Source: JAAYQU01 sp037441445 (GTDB taxonomy: Bacteria; Bacteroidota; Bacteroidia; Bacteroidales; Salinivirgaceae). Taken from it: a stretch of 11,019 nucleotides of DNA. The translations under genes were made by a program, and so were the position numbers. The notes under the pieces were generated by a model. That model saw nothing but the letters and a program-made list of their open reading frames with translations. It did not search any database and was not told the origin of the DNA. This document shows positions 5,899 through 11,019 of this stretch, piece after piece. The stretch is taken from NCBI GenBank assembly GCA_037441445.1, contig JBBISE010000125.1:1-11019 (forward strand), read 5' to 3'. Each line of letters opens with the position of its first letter. Position 1 is the first letter of the stretch.

Positions 5899-8214
5899 AT
5901 GAACACACGATATATATTTTTTACCTGCATTATGTTCATTATGACAGGGTTGACAACTTTTGCCCAAAACACCATTTCAGGTACTATTCAGGAAAAGTTG
6001 ACCGGAAAACCGATAGTGGGAGCTCATGTAAAAGTGGGAAAAAAGGTTCTTGTTACCGACCAGAATGGACAATTTGTGGCGGAAAATCCTGCTCAAGGAA
6101 AAACCGAGATTATGGTCACCAATCTGGGATATAAAACAACAAAAACAACCGTAGAACTATTTGAAAAACAAACCAAAACAGTTGTCATAGAATTAGAAGA
6201 GGATACGAAATCGCTCGACGAAATTGTGACCTCGGCCACTCGAACAGAAAACCGAATCAGCAAAATTCCGGGAAGGGTTGAAGTCATTACACCCGAAAAG
6301 TTACAATTAACAGGCAATCAATCCATTGACGAAATCCTGACACTTCTACCCGGAGTACAAACAGCCCGGTCGTTTGGCCTTTTCTCGCACAAGTCAACTG
6401 TTTCCATGCGTGGCGTGAGCGGGAAGGAACAAGCCCGGGTCCTGGTGCTGGTCGATGGAATTCCGGTAAACAAATCCGATGGCGGGTCGGTAAACTGGAA
6501 CCTGATTTCAACGGGCGAAATTGAACGCATTGAGGTTGTTAAAGGTTCCGGATCGGCCTTGTATGGGGGAAATGCCATGGGTGGAATTATTAACGTGGTC
6601 AGCAAACGACCCTCGAAATTGTTGGTGGGAAATGTTTCGGGAAATTATGGAACCTACAACACCTATGGAGGGAAAGCCTATTTTGGAGGAAAATTTGAAA
6701 ACGGGTTTTACTGGTCAACTTCCGGGATGTATAGAACCAGCGATGGATATATTACCCAATCAGAAACGGACATAGCTGCAAATCCATACATTGTAAATTC
6801 AACGTTCGAAGAAAAACTCATAAACGCCAAAGCTGGTTATCAAAAAACAGAACGCTTTTCGGCCGATATTGATTTCTCCATCTATGATGACCGCCGCGAA
6901 ACAGGAGAAAAAGTATATCAACCCCACGGAAACACCACCGATCACGATACCTACAGCCTGCGGGCAACGGTTCGGGGCAAAGAAAACTTACTGAATTGGA
7001 ATGCTTCCTTGTTTTACCAGCGCGAGGATTACAAGCGGGTAAGTGAATGGAAAAAAGACGATTATACCTGGTACGATGTACTTTCACTACGAACAGACTA
7101 TGGCTTTTTGTCGGGCGTAAGCTACATTTGGCAAAACCACACTATCTCAACTGGGTTCGACGTTCGCAATGGTTCAGTCGATGCATCGGACATCTATTAC
7201 ACTTCTACCGACCAGGTTGACAATCGTGGGAAAATTGATTTTTACGGGGTTTATCTGCAAGACGAACTCTCATTTATGGAAGAGAAAGTGAAGATAATTG
7301 GCGGCGTTCGGTTTGACCATTCCCGATTTTACGATGGGGCATTCCTGATTCACCATCCTTCGGCAGAGACTGTTTTTATGGATCAATACCAATTTTCCGG
7401 TTTAGCTGACCAGACATGGGGCGCCTTTAGTCCACGATTATCAATGCAATACAAACCAAACGACACATACCGGATTTATGGTGGGTACAGCCGTGGATTT
7501 CGTCCGTCGGTGTTGGATGATTTGTGCCGATCGGGGCGCGTGCGTGGCGGTTTCAAGGTGGCACGTCCTGACCTGAAGCCCGAATATATCAACAACTTCG
7601 AGGTTGGTGGCGACTATAAACCCGTTTCGTGGGCACGGTTTTCGGCCAGTGCCTACTATTCCCTGGGAACCGACTTTTTGTACTACGTTTCCACAGGCGA
7701 CAGCATTGACATGGGATTCGGAAACCGCCCAATAATGATTCGCTCTAACATTTCGAATGTGGACATTTATGGATTTGAGGCTGATTTCACCGTATCACCG
7801 TTCTCCTATCTGACATGTTTTGGAAGCTACGCATTCAACATTTCGAAAATAAAGCAATACAATCCTGCGAGTGCAGTTGCCAATGTAGATTTGACAGGAA
7901 AATATCTAAGCGACGTACCCAAACATTCGTTTGCAATGGGTGGAATAGTGAAAACGGAATATGTAAATGCCGGTTTGACAGGTCGATATACCGGAAAAAT
8001 GTTTATTAACGATCAAAATGTTTATGACGACATTGTTTTAAGCGACCAGTATGCCGAAGTATTTACGGTGGATGTAAAAGTTCAGCGCGAATTTTTAAAC
8101 CATATTAACCTATCCTATTCCATTCAAAACCTGTTCAACGTACAAATTTACGAAAGCAAAGGCGCCGTTGGACCGGGACGGTTTATGGTTTTGGAGCTTG
8201 GGGTGAAGTTTTAG
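5899..8214 (+). CDS. TonB-dependent outer-membrane receptor, substrate unknown
   Basis: A 771-residue outer-membrane active transporter driven by TonB. A signal peptide is cleaved near residue 22-23 (TTFAQ). A carboxypeptidase-like regulatory domain spans about 24-101 (ISGTIQEKLTGKPIVGAHV...VTDQNGQF), as is usual in Bacteroidota. A TonB-box-like segment SLDEIVTSATR lies at 105-115. The plug covers about 118-230 (VLVDGIPVNK, IERIEVVKGSGSALYGGNAMGGIINV). The remainder is the 22-strand barrel, ending in the typical C-terminal phenylalanine (LELGVKF). It lacks SusC features, and the partner lipoprotein is not SusD-like, so polysaccharide uptake is unlikely; metal, siderophore, cobalamin or oxyanion uptake is more likely. 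The gene appears full-length and intact. The nearest downstream gene encodes a WtpA-like tungstate/molybdate-binding protein, a hint only, since 598 bp of repeats lie between. Confidence 0.93.
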   Translation: MNTRYIFFTCIMFIMTGLTTFAQNTISGTIQEKLTGKPIVGAHVKVGKKVLVTDQNGQFVAENPAQGKTEIMVTNLGYKTTKTTVELFEKQTKTVVIELEEDTKSLDEIVTSATRTENRISKIPGRVEVITPEKLQLTGNQSIDEILTLLPGVQTARSFGLFSHKSTVSMRGVSGKEQARVLVLVDGIPVNKSDGGSVNWNLISTGEIERIEVVKGSGSALYGGNAMGGIINVVSKRPSKLLVGNVSGNYGTYNTYGGKAYFGGKFENGFYWSTSGMYRTSDGYITQSETDIAANPYIVNSTFEEKLINAKAGYQKTERFSADIDFSIYDDRRETGEKVYQPHGNTTDHDTYSLRATVRGKENLLNWNASLFYQREDYKRVSEWKKDDYTWYDVLSLRTDYGFLSGVSYIWQNHTISTGFDVRNGSVDASDIYYTSTDQVDNRGKIDFYGVYLQDELSFMEEKVKIIGGVRFDHSRFYDGAFLIHHPSAETVFMDQYQFSGLADQTWGAFSPRLSMQYKPNDTYRIYGGYSRGFRPSVLDDLCRSGRVRGGFKVARPDLKPEYINNFEVGGDYKPVSWARFSASAYYSLGTDFLYYVSTGDSIDMGFGNRPIMIRSNISNVDIYGFEADFTVSPFSYLTCFGSYAFNISKIKQYNPASAVANVDLTGKYLSDVPKHSFAMGGIVKTEYVNAGLTGRYTGKMFINDQNVYDDIVLSDQYAEVFTVDVKVQREFLNHINLSYSIQNLFNVQIYESKGAVGPGRFMVLELGVKF

Positions 8215-8264
8215 AATCTATCCAACAAGTGTGAGCGTGGAAATGAAGTATTGTAAACAAAGGA

Positions 8265-8360
8265 TATATTCAACCCCTTCGGGGCTGAAAGCCTTTATTT
8301 TCTATCATTCCACCGGTTTCACCGGCGGTTATTTACATTCTGCTCCTTCGGAGCAGTTTA
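8265..8360. repeat. Three-hairpin dispersed element
   Basis: Three small hairpins follow each other: CCCC-TTC-GGGG with weak extension at 8271-8287; CCGG-TTTCA-CCGG at 8313-8325; and a perfect 7-bp CTGCTCC-TTC-GGAGCAG at 8340-8356. The linker TTATTTACATTC lies between the second and third. I recognise this layout from memory as a dispersed palindromic element common between genes in Bacteroidota; I could not search for it. It may terminate or stabilise the receptor transcript. Confidence 0.6.
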
Positions 8361-8466
8361 GAAATTGGAATCTGTACCAACTCGCAACGGGATAAATCGC
8401 TTGCCGTCTGGGGATCCTTCGCTCTGCTTAGGATGACAAGCAATATCAATGCAACAAAAAGACATA
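8361..8466. other. Non-coding stretch with a REP-like fragment
   Basis: I see no gene here. Positions 8412-8438 (GGATCCTTCGCTCTGC, then TTAGGATGACA) resemble the outer part of the large palindrome at 9842-9875 (GATCCTTCGCTTCG, then CTCAGGATGACA). It is therefore likely a decayed single copy of the same dispersed repeat family. Confidence 0.45.
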
Positions 8467-8807
8467 AACTCATCAAACGCTCACGATTGATAATTAATAA
8501 ATCACTCAAGGGAATTGTCAAATCGACGAAGTCAATGATTATCCAATCGTGGTAAATTCCAGGTGATCTTAAACTGATAAATTTTGAACATATGAAACGC
8601 CCATGCCGACAACCGATTTTTCGACACACAGGGGCATGATTAAAGTCGGCATGAAGTTCCATATGACCGTAAACCGAAAAATTATAAACATATGAAACGC
8701 CCACGATTGAATAATTATTAAATCACACAAGGGAATGATTATTGACTTCGTCGATTTATCAATTCAATCGTGGTAAGTTCCATATGACCTTAAACTGAAA
8801 AATTATA
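8467..8807. repeat. Array of three imperfect 100-121-bp units, each with an internal inverted repeat
   Basis: Unit A 8467-8586, unit B 8587-8686, unit C 8687-8807. Units B and C open with AACATATGAAACGCCC; A has a diverged version. Each continues with a left arm, an internal region containing a core close to CACACAAGGGAATGATTA, a right arm, and a shared tail (GGTAAGTTCCATATGACC, then TTAAACTGAAAAATTATA). Arms of A (8482-8489/8544-8551) and C (8701-8712/8762-8773) are CACGATTG types. Arms of B (8602-8610/8645-8653) are CATGCCGAC/GTCGGCATG, so both sides change together. The AACATATGAAA that would open a fourth unit contains the start codon of the next gene. No array-like spacers or coding potential are seen, so this is not CRISPR. 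Confidence 0.8.
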
Positions 8808-8812
8808 AACAT

Positions 8813-9766
8813 ATGAAAAAATTTCAACCGCTACTCCTCCTCGCATTCGTTGTCCTGGTAACCGCATGCAGCAACAAAAAGGGCAACGAAATTACTATCT
8901 TTCACGCCGGAAGTCTGACGGTTCCTGTCCATAAATGTATCGAGGCTTACAACAAGCAAAACCCAGAGGTTATTATCAAACCCGAAGCCGCCGGAAGCCT
9001 CTCCTCGGCACGTAAAATTACGGAATTGAGTCGCCCATGCGACTTGCTGATGCTGGCCGATCACACCATAATTGATGAGCTAATTATTCCACAACACGCA
9101 TCATGGAACCTTATTTTTGCTTCGAACGAAATCTCGATTGTCTATCTGGAAAAGTCTAAATATTCTCTGGAAATCAACGATAAAAATTGGACAGAAATCC
9201 TGATGCGCTCCGATGTCCGTGTTGGCCGCGCCGACCCTGATAAAGATCCCTGTGGATACCGCACGGTAATGACACTTAGGCTGGCTGAAAAAATGATTGA
9301 AAAGCCCGGTTTTGCCACATCCCTTTTGGAAAAAGACCGAAAATATATGCGCTCAAAAGAAACCGATTTAATTCCGTTGCTCGGGAAAGGCGAAATTGAC
9401 TATATTTTCCTGTACCGTTCGGTGGCATTGCAGCATGGACTTAAAACTTTATTGCTTAGCGATTCGGTAAACCTGAAAAATCCAGCTCTGAACGAATTTT
9501 ACGCCACCGTTTCAGTGACCGTTGCCGGCAAAACACCTACTGACAGTTTAACTCTGCCGGGACAGGCCATTACCTACGGCATTACCATGCCAAAAAATGG
9601 CGAAAACCCTGTGGAAACAATAAAATTCCTCCAGTTTGTCATGCAGCAAAAAGAATTGTGGGCTTCGATGGGACAACCTATTCTTGAACCAGTTTTCGGT
9701 GTAAATGTTATCGTGATGCCGGTGGAATTGAAAGGGTTTGAGATTGAGGAGAGGAATAAACATTAA
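8813..9766 (+). CDS. wtpA: Tungstate/molybdate-binding lipoprotein, WtpA/ModA-like
   Basis: A 317-residue periplasm-facing lipoprotein, lipid cysteine C19 (VTAC), that would bind tungstate or molybdate and hand it to an ABC permease. Hallmarks in order: TIFHAGSL (28-35), EAAGSLSSARKITEL (58-72), CDLLMLADHTIIDE (76-89), VGRADPDKDPCGYR (137-150), KETDLIPLLGKGEIDYIFLYRSVALQHGL (in segments from 182) and AITYGITMPKNGENP near the C-terminus. The first two supply anion-contacting serines in this family. Archaeal WtpA/ModA proteins also use an Asp and a Glu for six-fold coordination; D141 fits the Asp, but the position I align with the Glu is Leu in FLYRS. The start codon lies in the tail of the upstream repeat array. 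No wtpB or wtpC follows, so partners must be encoded elsewhere or have been lost. Confidence 0.88.
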   Translation: MKKFQPLLLLAFVVLVTACSNKKGNEITIFHAGSLTVPVHKCIEAYNKQNPEVIIKPEAAGSLSSARKITELSRPCDLLMLADHTIIDELIIPQHASWNLIFASNEISIVYLEKSKYSLEINDKNWTEILMRSDVRVGRADPDKDPCGYRTVMTLRLAEKMIEKPGFATSLLEKDRKYMRSKETDLIPLLGKGEIDYIFLYRSVALQHGLKTLLLSDSVNLKNPALNEFYATVSVTVAGKTPTDSLTLPGQAITYGITMPKNGENPVETIKFLQFVMQQKELWASMGQPILEPVFGVNVIVMPVELKGFEIEERNKH

Positions 9767-9768
9767 AC

Positions 9769-9873
9769 ATGTCAATAAAAAAAGCCAACCTATCTTTGAC
9801 ACACAAGAGGATGATTATCAAGCAACTTATCGCTTATGCGAGATCCTTCGCTTCGTGCCTCCACTCAGGATGA
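9769..9873 (+). pseudogene. 34-codon ORF, possible remnant of a lost downstream gene
   Basis: ATG two nucleotides after the wtpA stop opens a 34-residue frame (MSIKKANLSLTHKRM...) that ends inside the left arm of the large palindrome. Tight spacing after wtpA is what one expects for a permease gene wtpB. However, residues beyond about 8 come from repeat-derived DNA (the core at 9787-9818 and the REP-like palindrome), and no membrane segment is present. It could be the severed start of a permease or simply a chance frame. Confidence 0.2.
9787..9818 (+). repeat. Fourth copy of the array core, downstream of wtpA
   Basis: The segment matches 8611-8642 of unit B over AACC-AT-TTT-GACACACA-ATGATTA with a few substitutions and one gap. 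It also matches the CACACAAGGGAATGATTAT core of unit C (8726-8741) at most positions. The flanking arms and tail of the array units are not recognisable here. wtpA is therefore bracketed by members of one repeat family. Confidence 0.5.
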
Positions 9874-9969
9874 CATTCCGTTGCGAGGAAAAGAGAGGGG
9901 AAAAGCAGGCGGCTGCGCCGCCTGCTTTTCCCCTCTCTTTTCCTCGCAACGGAATGTCATCCTGAGTGG
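9861..9969. repeat. 109-nt perfect palindrome (53-bp arms, 3-nt loop)
   Basis: Arm 9861-9913 and arm 9917-9969 are exact reverse complements around the loop TGC; the centre reads GCAGGCGGC-TGC-GCCGCCTGC. The left flank (GATCCTTCGCTTCGTGCCT at 9842-9860) and the right flank (GGAAGATTTTTTTT at 9969-9982, reverse complement) are related but differ by about 11 nt. The outer CTCAGGATGACA is a REP-like motif also seen near 8430. The T8 run at 9975-9982 means a + strand transcript could terminate here. Such a long perfect arm is unstable in many hosts and implies recent origin or conservation by gene conversion. Confidence 0.9.
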
Positions 9970-9982
9970 GAAGATTTTTTTT

Positions 9983-10224
9983 AAAAATCCGTGATGTGTA
10001 ATGACAAACATAAAATCCGTAGCTACCTTTGTTTTTCGAGTTATACAGTGTAACTGAAGTGCGAATAGTGCATATTGCCTGTTCCTGAGTATAGTTCCAA
10101 AAGATGGAGGCGTAATGTTTGGTACTTTTCTGTAATAGAATGATGTCCGTTTGATAGCCTTGCTATTAGTGTAATAATTGATTCCCTTTTGGGTGTAACT
10201 CGAAATTTAAAAAAAAGATGGGTT
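9983..10224 (+). ncRNA. IS110 5' non-coding leader, candidate bridge-RNA region
   Basis: About 240 bp without a convincing ORF precede the recombinase. IS110-group elements have a long upstream non-coding end that is transcribed into a structured bridge RNA with target-binding and donor-binding loops. A visible hairpin lies at 10151-10169 (eight pairs including two G-T, loop CTT). The direct repeat AAAATCCGT at 9984-9992 and 10012-10020 may mark the element boundary. The RNA itself is inferred from family knowledge and position; I did not derive a full fold. Confidence 0.3.
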
Positions 10225-10989
10225 ATGAGAAGAATTAGAGAAAACGCATGTGGCATCGACATTGGTGCAAAGAAAGTGTTTGTAGCTATTGAGGGACAAC
10301 CTGTTGTTAGTTTTTATACTTATACAGAGGAATTCATTAAATTGAGAAATTACCTATTATCTCATAAGGTTGTAACGGTTGCCATGGAGGCAACGGGAGT
10401 ATATTGGGTTGTGCTTTATGAGATATTGGAAGAAGCCAAATTAGATGTTTGGTTAGTTGATGGAAGGCAAACCAAACAACTTCCGGGTCGCAAAACCGAT
10501 GTTAAGGATTGCCAATGGATTTTAGAATTGCATATTCATGGATTGCTCAATCGTTGCTTAGTGGTTGATGCAGACATAAAAGAACTTAGAAGTTATATTC
10601 GACTCAGGGAAGATCATATTCAATCCGCCTCAATGCATGTAAATAAAATGCATCAGGCTCTTACGCTGATGAATATCCGTTTAAAAGAGGTTTTGAGCCA
10701 AACACACCGAGTCAGTGGAATGGCCATAATTGAGGCTATTTTAAACGGAGAAAGGGACAGGGAGGTTTTAACAAATTTGTGTCATGCAAAAGTTTTGAGA
10801 ACAAAAAAACAGCAAATGATGGCCGCACTGGAAGGCAGATATACTGAATCGGGCTTGTTTTCACTCAGGCAAGCTTACGATGCATATATGTTTTATCAGC
10901 AAAAGATTAGTGAATGTGATATGAAAATTAATGAAGTCCTAACTCGAATCAATAACGGCAAAACTGAGATCGTTGCAGGGTCAAAATGA
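10225..10989 (+). pseudogene. IS110-family DEDD recombinase, 3'-truncated by another element
   Basis: The N-terminal RuvC-like DEDD domain is intact: D12 in CGIDIGAKK, E55 in MEATGVYW, and D92 and D95 in KTDVKDCQW. A helical, probably coiled-coil region runs to about residue 246. IS110 proteins are normally about 310-400 residues and need a C-terminal Transposase_20 domain with its catalytic serine; that domain is missing. From 10964 the DNA becomes the terminal repeat also found at 1-54, and residues 247-254 (TEIVAGSK) plus the stop are encoded almost wholly by that repeat. The likely cause is insertion of another element into the recombinase gene, so the product should be inactive. ATG 10225 is preferred; an in-frame TTG at 10189 would add 12 residues without family resemblance. 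Confidence 0.85.
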
Positions 10990-11019
10990 TCTATTGCAAC
11001 ATATATAATATTGATATAT
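10964..11019. repeat. Terminal inverted repeat, right copy
   Basis: This is the reverse-complement partner of the window's first 54 bases: 10964-10990 match 28-54 exactly, and 10991-11017 match 1-27 at 22 of 27. The inner inverted repeat GTTGCA (10972-10977) with TGCAAC (10995-11000) is conserved in both copies. The junction with the interrupted recombinase gene is at 10963/10964. Confidence 0.75.

Noticed and set aside
8333..8704. 123-codon open frame on the minus strand in the gap before wtpA
   Set aside because: It runs straight through the hairpin element and the repeat array; its translation mirrors the repeat units and has no domain, signal or plausible start context.
8467..8807. CRISPR array
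   Set aside because: Units are 100-121 bp, imperfect, and lack short identical repeats alternating with unique spacers; no cas gene is present.
9738..9965. 75-codon plus-strand frame across the end of wtpA and the palindrome
   Set aside because: It overlaps wtpA out of frame and then reads the palindrome; the product is low-complexity and unlike any family I know.

Overview
The window reads as a piece of a Bacteroidota chromosome, most likely from the Bacteroidales/Marinilabiliales side, at moderate GC. The evidence is an ssb-gldE-gldD gene order, a bacterial geranylgeranylglyceryl phosphate synthase homologue of the type common in this phylum, Bacteroidota-style promoter elements (TTG, 19-nt spacer, then a TAnnTTTG-like box), lipoproteins with acidic residues right after the lipid cysteine, and a TonB-dependent receptor with an N-terminal carboxypeptidase-like domain. 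Both ends of the window carry the same roughly 54-bp sequence in opposite orientation. It is therefore probably a whole assembly contig that stops where copies of an unseen insertion element begin.

Region 1 (about 300-4100) is a compact housekeeping block on the + strand: ssb, gldE (membrane CNNM/CBS protein), gldD (lipoprotein), an Sfp-type phosphopantetheinyl transferase and a GGGP-synthase homologue. The last three genes are separated by a 1-nt gap and then an 11-nt overlap, so they are probably co-transcribed.

Region 2 (about 4100-8214) is an envelope uptake-type locus. A palindrome-rich promoter region leads to a small surface-type lipoprotein. A strong intrinsic terminator follows, then a second lipoprotein whose C-terminal half is a paralogue of the first, and a TonB-dependent receptor 6 nt further on. 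The second lipoprotein carries two cysteine pairs (CC and CxxC) at positions where the first has none.

Region 3 (8215-9766) starts with about 600 bp without a gene. It holds a three-hairpin dispersed element, a REP-like fragment and an array of three imperfect 100-121-bp units with internal inverted repeats. The last unit runs into the start codon of a WtpA/ModA-like tungstate/molybdate-binding lipoprotein. No permease or ATPase gene follows. The place where a permease would be expected holds only a 34-codon remnant-like ORF, a fourth copy of the repeat core and a 109-nt perfect hairpin.

Region 4 (about 9980-11019) is an IS110-family recombinase gene with a long 5' non-coding leader that could encode a bridge RNA. 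Its coding sequence is cut at residue 246 by the same repeat that starts the window.

The most interesting candidate system is the pair of paralogous lipoproteins plus TonB receptor beside an oxyanion-binding protein, a possible outer-membrane-to-periplasm tungstate or molybdate import route. The substrate assignment is inference from proximity only. The repeat array, with a compensated stem change and an inverted loop segment, is the most unusual non-coding structure.
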